Assembly (NCBI GenBank): GCA_000994705.1
Contig: LBZL01000003.1
Location: 10,215-70,657 of the forward strand
DNA length: 60,443 nt
From: Candidatus Nomurabacteria bacterium GW2011_GWB1_40_7
GTDB lineage: Bacteria > Patescibacteriota > Minisyncoccia > Phycocordibacterales > UBA9973
Reading direction: 5' to 3'
Position 1 is the first letter of the stretch, and each line of letters starts with the position of its first letter. Positions 50,641-59,268 of this stretch are shown here, piece after piece. The notes under the pieces were generated by a model that made no database searches, had not been told where the DNA came from, and saw only the letters and a list, made by a program, of their open reading frames with translations. The translations under genes were made by a program, and so were the position numbers.

Positions 50641-52617
50641 TTACAGTAAATCCTCCGGATCCACAAAAACCTCAAAAGTCGGCGGAAGGGAAGAAAGCTT
50701 ATTAAAAAGATTTCCGTCAATTACTGAGTTTATTTTAAGTTCCGGCAAAGACCATTTTTGCGGGTCTGTTTTTATCAATGCATTGGTGACATATTTTTCT
50801 TTTGACTGGGCGACGAATCCACTAAAAATTTCAGGAGAATATTCTTCAAAAATCTCTGCCAAGTTTTTTCTTGCCTTGACCGTTTGTTCCTTGTCGCCCA
50901 AATGGGTTATTTTTATAAAACGCTTGAAGGGTGGATAATTTAATTTTTTCCTATCTTCTAACTCCTCCCGCACGAAAGACAGCAGATTTAAAGATTTAAT
51001 TGCCAGAATTGCTTCATCATCTTTGTTTTTTGTTTGAATAATAAGTTTATCTTTTGTACTGTTTATTATGGACAATGCTATCTGTATAATCTTTTCCCCC
51101 ATCTTATAATTTGGAATACTCCAAAGTGAATCAAAAGAAGCGACGACCGAAAGCGAAGTTTTCTGTTTTAAATAAAAGAAGGCCATTTCAGTCCCGATAA
51201 GTATTGATCCCTGACTTTCCTCAAATTCTTGTATTATTTTTTTAGCACCGCTCGCTGTTTTTGCAGACTCTTTGTCCAGTTTAAAAATTTTGGTTTTTGG
51301 CTCGCCCGTAGGTCTATGCCCGAGGGGAAACAGTTTTTTTATCTCTTGAAAAACCGTGTCGGTGCCAATCCCAAGGGGCATTAAATTCCATCCTCTGCAG
51401 TAACCACAGGATATGTCGCCATCTATTGCTCTTTCACATCTATTGCAGACAAACATTCTTTTCTTAGCTTGGTGGGACATGTAAAGTACCAACGGCGCCC
51501 CACATTTTTCACAGCTTACGGTATCACCGCAATCCTTACATGTAGTTATGGTTGCTAGCCCCTTTCTAAGAGAAAAAATAAAAACATTTCTTTTGTTTTG
51601 GAGGGCAAATTTTATTTCTTTTAGCGCTTCGTCGTTAAATATTTGGAATTTTTTATTATCTCTTTTTTCTCTACCCAAAACTTCTATCTCGCCAGTAAAA
51701 TCAATCCTAAAAGATAATGGGTGTAGGGGATTTAGGTTATCCATATCTTTTCTTTCTATTGTTTCGTAGCGGAGCATTTCATCTGCCATGATAAATCTTG
51801 CATTTATTTTTGATGCGTAAATTTCTACGAAAACTCTTAAATCAAGATTCGGCTTTTGAATCATCCTGTAAGCATTTGAATTTTCGTGCTCGAGAATTAT
51901 GGTGCCGATGTCTTTTTTAGGAATAGCTAAAAATGGCGCAGTGCCGATGATTAAAACTGGATGATCCGAGGTCATTATTTTTTCATAATTTGTTAAAATT
52001 TTTTTTGTACTTATTCCACTATGCATAGAAAAGGTGAATTGTTCAATACCTTTTGACAGCTGACTCGCGAATCTTTCTATATCAAATACCGTAGGCAAAA
52101 CTAAATAAATAGATTTACCCCTCGCAAAAGATTCGCGAATAAGGGTTTTATATACAGACATACGGTCTTCTGTTCTGTATTGGAAGAGCAATTTTTCAGC
52201 CCTTAAGTTTTGTTCTTTTTCTAAAATAGCCTTCTTGTTGTTTTTTATTTTTATTATTTTGTCATATTTTTCTATAAGAATATTTGGAATCAAAGATGCA
52301 ATAGCATTATTTTTATTTTGAACAAAATATTTACTGACACCAGAAACGGTATCTAGAAATTCTTTTAAAAAAATAGAAGCCCCCTTATTTTCGATAACCT
52401 TTCTCAGGTTGAAATTCATTTTTTTTATATTGCTTTTCGCTTCTTTCAACTCTTCGCAGGATGTCACTAGGGCAAGTATTTTTCTGTTCTTTATCGGCAC
52501 GGTAACAATGTTGCCTACAGATATATTTAAGCTCGAAAAATAGGTCAAATCGCCCTTCGGTATGCCTTTTTTAAGCGGTATTACAGATATTATTTTCATG
52601 ATTTTCTTGTATTTCAT
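50641..52617 (-). CDS. PriA-like protein with degenerate helicase motifs
   Basis: 658 residues. Aligns by eye with primosomal protein N': 3'-DNA-binding-like N-terminus, a paired zinc domain (CKDCGDTVSCEKCG, CNRCERA, CGYC) and a C-terminal domain. But the Walker A segment that in PriA reads G-V-T-G-S-G-K-T is QYRTEDRM here (LLFQYRTEDRMSVYK), and DEEH is LEHE (IILEHENSNAYRM), so ATP hydrolysis is unlikely. I recall similar CPR homologues. It may be a non-motor replication-restart or DNA-structure-binding factor. A palindromic insertion at 51300-51327 encodes LGHRPTGEP after KKLFP. Confidence 0.8.
   Translation of the reverse strand: MKYKKIMKIISVIPLKKGIPKGDLTYFSSLNISVGNIVTVPIKNRKILALVTSCEELKEAKSNIKKMNFNLRKVIENKGASIFLKEFLDTVSGVSKYFVQNKNNAIASLIPNILIEKYDKIIKIKNNKKAILEKEQNLRAEKLLFQYRTEDRMSVYKTLIRESFARGKSIYLVLPTVFDIERFASQLSKGIEQFTFSMHSGISTKKILTNYEKIMTSDHPVLIIGTAPFLAIPKKDIGTIILEHENSNAYRMIQKPNLDLRVFVEIYASKINARFIMADEMLRYETIERKDMDNLNPLHPLSFRIDFTGEIEVLGREKRDNKKFQIFNDEALKEIKFALQNKRNVFIFSLRKGLATITTCKDCGDTVSCEKCGAPLVLYMSHQAKKRMFVCNRCERAIDGDISCGYCRGWNLMPLGIGTDTVFQEIKKLFPLGHRPTGEPKTKIFKLDKESAKTASGAKKIIQEFEESQGSILIGTEMAFFYLKQKTSLSVVASFDSLWSIPNYKMGEKIIQIALSIINSTKDKLIIQTKNKDDEAILAIKSLNLLSFVREELEDRKKLNYPPFKRFIKITHLGDKEQTVKARKNLAEIFEEYSPEIFSGFVAQSKEKYVTNALIKTDPQKWSLPELKINSVIDGNLFNKLSSLPPTFEVFVDPEDLL
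51300..51327. repeat. In-frame palindromic element in the PriA-like gene (family A)
   Basis: CTCGGGC-tag-rich centre-GGGCGAG: closely matches rmuC 28277-28305, inserted in the opposite orientation relative to the gene. Confidence 0.78.
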
Positions 52618-52647
52618 TCTAGCATAAATGTGTGTTATATTAGCCCT

Positions 52648-53649
52648 ATGGGATTTTTTTCACGTAAATTAGGAATAGATTTGGGCACAGCCAATACCTT
52701 GGTATTTGTGCCCGGAAAAGGCGTTGTTTTAAACGAGCCTTCTGTGGTCGCAGTTTCCGAACAAGACAATAAAATTTTAGCTATTGGTTTTGAGGCAAAA
52801 GACATGATTGGAAAGACTCCTGATTCAATAATCACATATTGTCCAATGAAAGATGGAGTTATCGCGGATTATCGAGTGACCGAAGCTATGCTACGTTATT
52901 TTATCAGTAAAGCGATGGGCAAGTTTAGTTTTTTAAAGCCGGACGTAATGGTTTCTGTTCCTGCCGGAGTCACTTCCACTGAAAGACGAGCCGTTGTGGA
53001 GGCCGCCATTCGCGCCGGCGCAAAGAATGCCTATGTAGTTTTGGCAGCCATAGGAGCTGGTATTCCGATTTATGAATCAAAAGGTTATATGGTAGTAGAT
53101 ATCGGCGGAGGCACGACAGATGTAGCAGTTATTTCTCTCGGCGGAATTGTGGCTTCCACTTCGGTAAAATACGCAGGAAACAAAATAGACGCCGCTATCG
53201 CGGATTATATTAAAAAAACTTTTAATTTGGCGATAGGCGACAGAACTGCCGAAGAAGTGAAAATTAAAATCGGAGCGGCCGTGCCTTTGGAGGAAGAGCT
53301 TCGGGTAACGATCAAGGGCCGGGATTATATCCAGGGTTTGCCACGGTCAGCTCAAATCGGGACCAATGAAATAGTCAAAGCGATAGACGCAGAATTAAAA
53401 CAAGTTATAAAAGCGATCAAGGATGTTTTGCAAGAAACTCCACCCGAATTGGCTTCCGATATTATTGATCACGGGATTATCATGACTGGTGGCTCATCTC
53501 AATTGCGAAATTTTACCGACTTGGTTTATAGAAAAACGGGAGTTAAGGCAACCTTGGCGGACGATGCCCTTTTCTGTGTAGTAAAGGGGACAGGTATTGC
53601 CCTAGAGCATTTAGATGTTTATAAAAAAACTGTGTTAAGTAAAAAATAA
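52648..53649 (+). CDS. mreB: Rod-shape protein MreB
   Basis: 333 residues from ATG 52648. Actin-like: GIDLGTANTLVFVPGKGVVLNEPSV, DIGGGTTDVAVIS (phosphate 2), GGSSQLRNF (adenosine). Guides lateral wall synthesis. TATATT ends 6 nt before ATG. Last base of the stop overlaps the next ATG. Confidence 0.96.
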   Translation: MGFFSRKLGIDLGTANTLVFVPGKGVVLNEPSVVAVSEQDNKILAIGFEAKDMIGKTPDSIITYCPMKDGVIADYRVTEAMLRYFISKAMGKFSFLKPDVMVSVPAGVTSTERRAVVEAAIRAGAKNAYVVLAAIGAGIPIYESKGYMVVDIGGGTTDVAVISLGGIVASTSVKYAGNKIDAAIADYIKKTFNLAIGDRTAEEVKIKIGAAVPLEEELRVTIKGRDYIQGLPRSAQIGTNEIVKAIDAELKQVIKAIKDVLQETPPELASDIIDHGIIMTGGSSQLRNFTDLVYRKTGVKATLADDALFCVVKGTGIALEHLDVYKKTVLSKK

Positions 53650-54392
53650 TGTCTGTCCTGAAACATCTAGATGAAAAAAATTTGCACCACGCATACTTGA
53701 TAGATGGTGCGAGAGATGAAATTATTCCTGAAATCATAAAATTTTGTGAAAGCATAAATATAAAAACTTTTGGTAATCCCGATTTTGTTCATATTTCAAT
53801 TGATAATTTTAAAATTGACGAAGCGTTTGAATTGCGCGCGATGTCTTCAAACAGGGGATTTTCCCCAACTAATAAAAAGATATTTCTGCTTTGCGCGAAC
53901 AGTCTGTCTTTGGACGCGCAAAATGTTTTGCTCAAAATGTTTGAAGAACCAATAGAAAATACACACTTTTTTTTAATTGTGCCGGACGTTAATGCTCTTT
54001 TGAAAACTCTCGTTTCCAGATTTTATTTGATTAAATCGGAAATAAAATCGGGCGAAAATTTCAAAGTCGCAGAAAAATTTATTGCTATGCCACTCCAAAA
54101 TAGAATAGATTTTATTAAAGAATTGTTAACAGAGCCAGAAGAAGACGAAGACCTGCCTGCGCAGGCAGGGGGAAATAGAACAATTGTTTTAGATTCTACT
54201 CGTTCCAAATCCTTAAATTTCTTAAATGCGCTGGAGTTAATAATTCACCACAGGGGAACCCTGTGTAATTACACAGGGTTCCCCTGTGGTATTTTTGAAC
54301 ATTTTTTCAAAGTTCGCGAATTTCTTCGTATGTCGGGGTCATCCGCAAAAAGCTTGATGGAATCTGTAGCTCTTATTACCCCAGTTTTATAA
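53649..54392 (+). CDS. DNA polymerase III delta'-like subunit, palindrome-bearing
   Basis: 247 residues related to HolB/delta' (clamp-loader subunit): HAYLIDGARDEI, SSNRGFSPTNKKIFLLCANSL, AQNVLLKMFEEPIENTHFFLI, LVSRFYL. No zinc module or P-loop, and shorter than E. coli HolB. Two palindromic insertions: LPAQAG (54152-54169) and a 42-bp perfect palindrome (54248-54289) encoding HRGTLCNYTGFPCG. Both lie after the AAA-like region. Confidence 0.82.
   Translation: MSVLKHLDEKNLHHAYLIDGARDEIIPEIIKFCESINIKTFGNPDFVHISIDNFKIDEAFELRAMSSNRGFSPTNKKIFLLCANSLSLDAQNVLLKMFEEPIENTHFFLIVPDVNALLKTLVSRFYLIKSEIKSGENFKVAEKFIAMPLQNRIDFIKELLTEPEEDEDLPAQAGGNRTIVLDSTRSKSLNFLNALELIIHHRGTLCNYTGFPCGIFEHFFKVREFLRMSGSSAKSLMESVALITPVL
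54152..54169. repeat. 18-bp palindrome in the holB-like gene
   Basis: Identical to 47052-47069 (atpG), same reading frame (LPAQAG). Confidence 0.92.
54248..54289. repeat. 42-bp perfect palindrome in the holB-like gene
   Basis: Left half begins CCACAGGGGAACCCTGTG and is followed by TAATTA and its exact reverse complement. In frame; the longest perfect palindrome in the window. Confidence 0.95.
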
Positions 54393-54412
54393 TTTCTGTT
54401 ATAATTAAACAT

Positions 54413-54964
54413 ATGATTTACAACTTTTCAAATTTTAAAACAGCACTTAAAAAAGTAGAGGAATTTTTGGGCAAGGAATATAGTCAGCTCAATATTGGAC
54501 GGGCATCACCAATGATACTGGATGGAGTAAACGTTGAATCATACGGTTCATATGTTCCGCTTAAAAATGTAGCTTCTGTTTCTATTGAAGATCCAAAAAC
54601 ACTGCGCATCGCGCCTTGGGATAAGACTCAAATTAAGGGGATTGAGAAGGCAATAGTGGCGTCAAATTTAGGTCTGTCGGTTGCGGTTGACGACGTGGGG
54701 ATAAGAGTAATTTTCCCTCAATTAACTACTGAAACAAGGCAGACTCTCGTGAAGGTTTTAAAAGAAAAATTAGAGGAACAGAGAATCACGGTACGTAAAG
54801 AACGCGAGGTTGTATTTCGTGAGATTGAAGCGAAGGAAAAAGAGGGTAAAATGACCGAAGATGAAATGTTCCGCGCCAAAGAGGAATTGCAAAAGATTAT
54901 TAATGAAACGAATGGCAATTTAGAGGCAACTTTTGAGAAGAAAGAAAAAGAAGTAATGGGGTAA
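54413..54964 (+). CDS. frr: Ribosome recycling factor
   Basis: 183 residues, RRF tRNA-mimic. ALKKVEEFLGKEYSQLNIGRASPMILD, PLKNVASVSIEDPKTL, PQLTTETRQTLVKVLKEK, RKEREVVFREIEA. Works with EF-G to split terminated ribosomes. TATAAT ends 7 nt before ATG. Confidence 0.97.
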   Translation: MIYNFSNFKTALKKVEEFLGKEYSQLNIGRASPMILDGVNVESYGSYVPLKNVASVSIEDPKTLRIAPWDKTQIKGIEKAIVASNLGLSVAVDDVGIRVIFPQLTTETRQTLVKVLKEKLEEQRITVRKEREVVFREIEAKEKEGKMTEDEMFRAKEELQKIINETNGNLEATFEKKEKEVMG

Positions 54965-54991
54965 AATAATTACGAATTACGAATTACGAAT

Positions 54992-56131
54992 TTGAGCATA
55001 CTTATATTTATAATCATACTTTTAGTTTTGGTGCTAGTTCACGAGGCGGGACATTTTTTTACTGCGAAAAGTTTTGGTATCAGAGTTGATGAATTTGGAT
55101 TTGGATTTCCACCTAAGATTTTTAGTTTTAAAAAGGGGGAGACTGAATATTCCTTAAATCTGCTTCCTCTTGGTGGGTTTGTTAAAATTTTCGGAGAAAG
55201 TGTCGACGAAGTAGATACTTTAGAGGTAGGTTTTTTAGATAAAAAAGAGACTCCTGAAAAAATGGAGTTAGCAAAGCGAAGTTTGGCACACAAACCAAAA
55301 TGGCAACAAGCTTTAGTACTTGTGGCTGGAATCGTTGCTAATTTTTTATTGGCGTGGCTTTTATTTTCCTTGAGTTTCATGTCTGGATTTCCGACATCAG
55401 TTGGTAGCGAAATAGCCGTTAAAGAACTTTCCGATGTCAATCTTGTCGTTACCTCTGTTTTGCAAGAATCACCTGCAGAAAAGGCTGGTCTTAAAACTGG
55501 AGACAAAATTATAGGTATAAAAAATAGCAATGATTCCACAACTGACGTTAGCCCTGAGGCCGTAATCTCGTTTGTTGTTGAAAGTAATGGAGAAGAAATT
55601 ATTATAGAATATACTCGTGGAAAAAATACAGAAATTAACACCACAAAGGTAGTTCCAGTAATAGACCAGGCGGACGGCAGGGCAAAAATAGGCATCTCTA
55701 TGGACCAAATAGGAACGGTCAAATTGCCTGTTTTTATGGCATTTTGGGAAGGATTGCGTCTAGACTGGTTTATGACTAAAGGCACTGTTATTGGGCTTTA
55801 TACGCTCGTAAAAGAGGGTATACAAGGCAATGGGAGCCTTGACGCAGTGATAGGGCCTGTTGGCTTAGTGGGGATAGTTGGTGATGCCTACGAATTCGGT
55901 TTTATTTATCTCATGTCTTTTGCTACGTTAATATCAATAAATCTTGCTATTATAAATCTACTTCCATTTCCTGCTCTAGATGGCGGGCGACTCCTGTTTT
56001 TGTTAATTGAAAAAATGAAAGGATCACGCATTAATCCCAAAATTGCTAATACCGTTAACGCCATGGGATTTTATCTTTTGATTCTTCTTATGCTTGTTAT
56101 TACTTATCATGATGTAGTCAAATTGTTTTAA
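54992..56131 (+). CDS. rseP: RseP-like site-2 zinc metalloprotease
   Basis: 379 residues from TTG. Metal site HEAGH (17-21) in the first membrane helix; a PDZ domain with SPAEKAGLKTGDKI; LDG motif LPFPALDGGRL near the C-terminus; four predicted membrane helices. Cleaves membrane-bound substrates such as anti-sigma factors, possibly the DUF5667-like protein (inference). A short run of GAATTAC direct repeats (about 54969-54990) precedes the TTG start. Confidence 0.93.
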   Translation: MSILIFIIILLVLVLVHEAGHFFTAKSFGIRVDEFGFGFPPKIFSFKKGETEYSLNLLPLGGFVKIFGESVDEVDTLEVGFLDKKETPEKMELAKRSLAHKPKWQQALVLVAGIVANFLLAWLLFSLSFMSGFPTSVGSEIAVKELSDVNLVVTSVLQESPAEKAGLKTGDKIIGIKNSNDSTTDVSPEAVISFVVESNGEEIIIEYTRGKNTEINTTKVVPVIDQADGRAKIGISMDQIGTVKLPVFMAFWEGLRLDWFMTKGTVIGLYTLVKEGIQGNGSLDAVIGPVGLVGIVGDAYEFGFIYLMSFATLISINLAIINLLPFPALDGGRLLFLLIEKMKGSRINPKIANTVNAMGFYLLILLMLVITYHDVVKLF

Positions 56132-56134
56132 TAT

Positions 56135-57229
56135 ATGGAAAAAAGGAAATTGAAAATCGGAGTGCTTTTTGGTGGCAAATCGGCAGAGCATGAGGTGTCA
56201 TTACAATCTGCCCGTAACGTAATCAATTCTCTTGATAAAAACAAATACGAGGTTATTCCAATTGGTATTGATAAAAACGGAAAATGGTTGCTAAATACTA
56301 CTTCTAATTATTTACTAAACAGTAATAATCCAAAACTAATTAAACTAAATAACTCAAATAAAGAAGTCGCTCTTTATGCGCAAGGGGAAGGCGAACTTGC
56401 CCCTGTAAAAAATGGTACAGCGATGAAAGGAAAAATTGACGTAGTGTTTCCTATAATGCACGGACCATTTGGTGAAGATGGCAGTATGCAAGGACTTTTG
56501 AAACTCGCCGGTGTGCCTTTTGTCGGGCCCAGCGTACTCGGCTCGGCTGTTGGCATGGACAAAGAAATCACTAAAAGAATTTTGCGAGATGCTGGCATCC
56601 CGGTTGGGAAATTTGTTGCGCTTAAATTGGGCGATAAAATAAATTTTAATAAAATAAAAAAAGAGTTGGGTTTGCCTCTTTTTATAAAGCCAGCCAATAT
56701 GGGCTCTTCGGTGGGAATAAGTAAAGTTCGAAATGAAATAGAGTTTAAAAAAGCTATCAAAGAAGCTTTTAAATATGACACAAAAATAGTAATAGAAGAG
56801 TTTATTGCCGGAAGGGAAATCGAATGTGCTGTTTTGGGAAATGAGCATCCCATGGCCTCTATCGCCGGAGAAATTATTGCTAACCAAGACTTTTATTCCT
56901 ACGATGCAAAATATATTGATGCCGGATCTGTGGCTGTTATCCCTGCTAAAATTGATAAAAAAACAATGAGAAGGATTCAGGAATTGGCAATCAAAACATT
57001 TCAAGCGCTTAATTGTGAGGGTATGAGTCGAGTAGATTTTTTCTTAAAGAAAAATGGAACTGTTGTAGTGAATGAGATAAATACGATTCCTGGATTTACC
57101 GATATCAGTATGTATCCAAAGCTCTGGGAAGCTAGCGGTCTTTCTCAGGCAAAACTTCTGGACAGGTTGATTGAACTTGCGATAGAACGTTTCAAAAGAG
57201 AACAAAAATTAAAAACCACTGTTAAATAG
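56135..57229 (+). CDS. ddl: D-alanine-D-alanine ligase
   Basis: 364-residue ATP-grasp enzyme. GVLFGGKSAEHEVSLQSA, PIMHGPFGEDGSMQGLLKL, FVGPSVLGSAVGMDKE, FIKPANMGSSVGISKV and VNEINTIPGFT. Supplies D-Ala-D-Ala to MurF (24916). Three nt after rseP. Confidence 0.96.
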   Translation: MEKRKLKIGVLFGGKSAEHEVSLQSARNVINSLDKNKYEVIPIGIDKNGKWLLNTTSNYLLNSNNPKLIKLNNSNKEVALYAQGEGELAPVKNGTAMKGKIDVVFPIMHGPFGEDGSMQGLLKLAGVPFVGPSVLGSAVGMDKEITKRILRDAGIPVGKFVALKLGDKINFNKIKKELGLPLFIKPANMGSSVGISKVRNEIEFKKAIKEAFKYDTKIVIEEFIAGREIECAVLGNEHPMASIAGEIIANQDFYSYDAKYIDAGSVAVIPAKIDKKTMRRIQELAIKTFQALNCEGMSRVDFFLKKNGTVVVNEINTIPGFTDISMYPKLWEASGLSQAKLLDRLIELAIERFKREQKLKTTVK

Positions 57230-57231
57230 TT

Positions 57232-58032
57232 ATGAATATAAAGAATGGACCAATTGGTGTTTTTGATTCAGGCGTTGGCGGGTTAAGCGTTTTAAGGGAA
57301 TTGAAACGTTTGCTTCCCAATGAAAACTTTGTATTCTTGGCTGACCAAATTCATGTTCCTTATGGCGAAAAAACAAAAAAAGAATTAATAGATCTGGCTT
57401 ATCGTATAGCTGACCTATTTATAAAAAAATATAGTGCGAAAATGATTGTTATCGCTTGCAATACTTCGACTTGTTATTCTATTGATGCACTTAGAAAAAA
57501 ATACGCGATTCCAATTGTAGGAACTGTTCCGGCAGTAAAATCAGCTAGCGAAAAAACCAAAAGCGGTGCTATCGCAGTGATATCTACTCCAGCAACTTCA
57601 AAAAGCAAAGTGTTGAAAAAATTAATTTCTGATTATTGTGGCAATGTAGAAGTTTTTAATATCGGTTGTAAAAATCTTGAAAATGCCGTAGAAGAAGGGG
57701 AGATAGATGATCCGCGGGTCCATGATTTACTAAAAAAATATTTAGGAAAAATTAGAAATACAAAAATAGACCATATTGTTTTAGGTTGCACTCATTATCC
57801 ATTTCTTAAAAATACTATTAAAAAATACTTCAAACCGTCGGTTAAGCTTGTGGATGGAGGACTTGCTATCGCTAAGCGGGTTAAATTTCTACTTAAAATT
57901 AATTCTTTAAAGAACAGCAAAAAAACAAAAGGGGAGACTGTATATCTAACCACTGGAAATGCTCTAAAATTTTCAAGAGTTGCAGGAAAATTATTAAATA
58001 AAAGAATAAAGTCCAAGACCATTAAAATCTAA
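57232..58032 (+). CDS. murI: Glutamate racemase
   Basis: 266 residues. GVFDSGVGGLSVLRELKR, catalytic cysteines in ACNTST and GCTHYPF, and PYGEKTKKEL. Makes D-glutamate for peptidoglycan. Follows ddl by 2 nt, a peptidoglycan-precursor pair. Confidence 0.95.
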   Translation: MNIKNGPIGVFDSGVGGLSVLRELKRLLPNENFVFLADQIHVPYGEKTKKELIDLAYRIADLFIKKYSAKMIVIACNTSTCYSIDALRKKYAIPIVGTVPAVKSASEKTKSGAIAVISTPATSKSKVLKKLISDYCGNVEVFNIGCKNLENAVEEGEIDDPRVHDLLKKYLGKIRNTKIDHIVLGCTHYPFLKNTIKKYFKPSVKLVDGGLAIAKRVKFLLKINSLKNSKKTKGETVYLTTGNALKFSRVAGKLLNKRIKSKTIKI

Positions 58033-58074
58033 ATTCGCCTTGCTTTTTTTGGTTTTTTATACTAATCTGTATAT

Positions 58075-58233
58075 ATGTCACAAGATAGACTTATAAAACT
58101 TGGTTGCGGAACTTGCAAGCGCATAAATTACTGGTCCAGTAAAAACAAGAAACTCGTTACTAAGAAAATCGAGCTCAAAAAGTATTGCAAATGGTGCAAG
58201 AAAATAGTTAAGCATAAAGAGGTTAAGAAATAG
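58075..58233 (+). CDS. rpmG: 50S ribosomal protein L33
   Basis: 52 residues: SQDRLIKLGCGTCKRINYW...KIELKKYCKWCKKIVKHKE. Four zinc cysteines (CGTC, CKWC) give the C+ form. Too short for most ORF filters. The TAG stop is the first part of inverted-repeat copy 3. Confidence 0.94.
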   Translation: MSQDRLIKLGCGTCKRINYWSSKNKKLVTKKIELKKYCKWCKKIVKHKEVKK

Positions 58234-58290
58234 ATCCCGTTAGAGATCGCGAGGGCTCGCAGCGACCCTCTATCTCTAAACGGGATAGAT
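58230..58290. repeat. Inverted-repeat element, copy 3, after rpmG
   Basis: Arms ATCCCGTTAGAGAT (58234-58247) and ATCTCTAAACGGGAT (58272-58286, one extra A), inner GAGGG/CCCTC, then a run of T. Here it can act as a terminator; the rpmG stop overlaps its left end. Confidence 0.88.
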
Positions 58291-58319
58291 TTTTTACCTA
58301 TTTTTTGCTACACTATAAG

Positions 58320-58339
58320 CGACCAGAGGGTCGTTTTTT
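58320..58339 (+). terminator. Short terminator before tRNA-Trp
   Basis: CGACC-agag-GGTCG followed by TTTTTT. Confidence 0.7.
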
Positions 58340-58348
58340 AGTAATTAC

Positions 58349-58419
58349 GGGCGATTAGTTTAGTGGTAGAACAGCGGTCTCCAAAACCGCTGGCGGGGGT
58401 TCGATTCCCTCATCGCCCG
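58349..58419 (+). tRNA. tRNA-Trp(CCA)
   Basis: Acceptor GGGCGAT/ATCGCCC, anticodon stem GCGGT/ACCGC with loop CTCCAAA (CCA), discriminator G. Confidence 0.95.
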
Positions 58420-58425
58420 CAATAT

Positions 58426-59268
58426 CTATATTTTGAAGTTAATTTTTTTTGACGCATCAAACCATTTTATTTCCTTGTCACGTTTAAACCAAGTCATTTG
58501 ACGCTTGGCATATCTTAACGTTTCTAAAATTACTTTTTTCGGCGTTGGTTTATAATATTCAAAACCGAATTCTTTTAATCGTCTATCGGATACACCTAAT
58601 TTTTTTAGTTTTTTAATTTCATCTAGTAAGCCACTTTTAAACATTTCTTTGACTCTTCGCTCAATTTTCTTTTTTAACTTATCGGGTGGAAGATATAATC
58701 CGATTTTTATGAATTTAAACGGAAGCCTTGCTTCCGTTTTTTCAGGAACTTTGCCCAAAGCTTCAGCTATTTCAATTGCTCTTATTAATCTGATTTTATT
58801 TTTTGGATCTATATTTTGGGCGCGCCCGGGGTCTAATTTTTGAAGTTTTAGCATTAGTGCGCGGTCGCTTACTAATGCTAATTTATTACGAAGCGTATAA
58901 TTCGGCGGAACTTCTGGAAAAATAATTCCTTTAGTGATGGCATCAATATAAAAACCCGCGCCCCCGCAGATAATCGGCGTTTTTCTCCTTTTTACGATAT
59001 CAGCTATAGCTGATATCGCTTTCTTTTGATATTCGGCTACGGAAAGTACTTTTTTAGGATTTGCCACATTAAGCAAATGATGCGGGATGCCCCGCATTTC
59101 TTTTTTTGTTATTTTGCCCGTACCAATATCAAGACCTTTATAAACCTGTCTAGAGTCAGCGGAAATTATTTCACCATTAACTTTTTTGGCAATTTTAACA
59201 GCTAAATCACTTTTGCCGGTAGCGGTTTGACCTAAAATTACGATAACTTTTGGCTTATTTTTAATCAC
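58426..59268 (-). CDS. miaA: tRNA dimethylallyltransferase, palindrome-rich
   Basis: 280 residues from GTG (59268). Adds an isopentenyl group to A37 of UNN-reading tRNAs. P-loop GQTATGKSDLAVKIA, SADSRQVYKGLDIGTGK, IPHHLLNV, GGAGFYIDAI and the C-terminal RQMTWFKRDKEIKWFD. Three long in-frame palindromes occur (58717-58739, 58848-58881, 58995-59018), an unusual density. The GTG start overlaps the upstream recombinase stop (GTGA), so the two are probably coupled. Confidence 0.94.
   Translation of the reverse strand: MIKNKPKVIVILGQTATGKSDLAVKIAKKVNGEIISADSRQVYKGLDIGTGKITKKEMRGIPHHLLNVANPKKVLSVAEYQKKAISAIADIVKRRKTPIICGGAGFYIDAITKGIIFPEVPPNYTLRNKLALVSDRALMLKLQKLDPGRAQNIDPKNKIRLIRAIEIAEALGKVPEKTEARLPFKFIKIGLYLPPDKLKKKIERRVKEMFKSGLLDEIKKLKKLGVSDRRLKEFGFEYYKPTPKKVILETLRYAKRQMTWFKRDKEIKWFDASKKINFKI
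58717..58739. repeat. miaA palindrome 1
   Basis: AAACGGAAGC-ctt-GCTTCCGTTT; core like gatB 34224-34252. Confidence 0.85.
58848..58881. repeat. miaA palindrome 2
   Basis: TTAGCATTAGT and ACTAATGCTAA, 11-bp arms, 12-nt loop. Confidence 0.8.
58995..59018. repeat. miaA palindrome 3
   Basis: Perfect 24-bp palindrome centred on CAGCTATAGCTG, encoding part of AISAIADIV. Confidence 0.9.

Noticed and set aside
56354-57004. 216-aa ORF antisense to ddl
   Set aside because: Shadow of a confidently identified gene.
59080-59097. ATGCGGG/CCCGCAT hairpin in miaA
   Set aside because: It encodes the conserved GIPHH region and is short; not counted among insertions.
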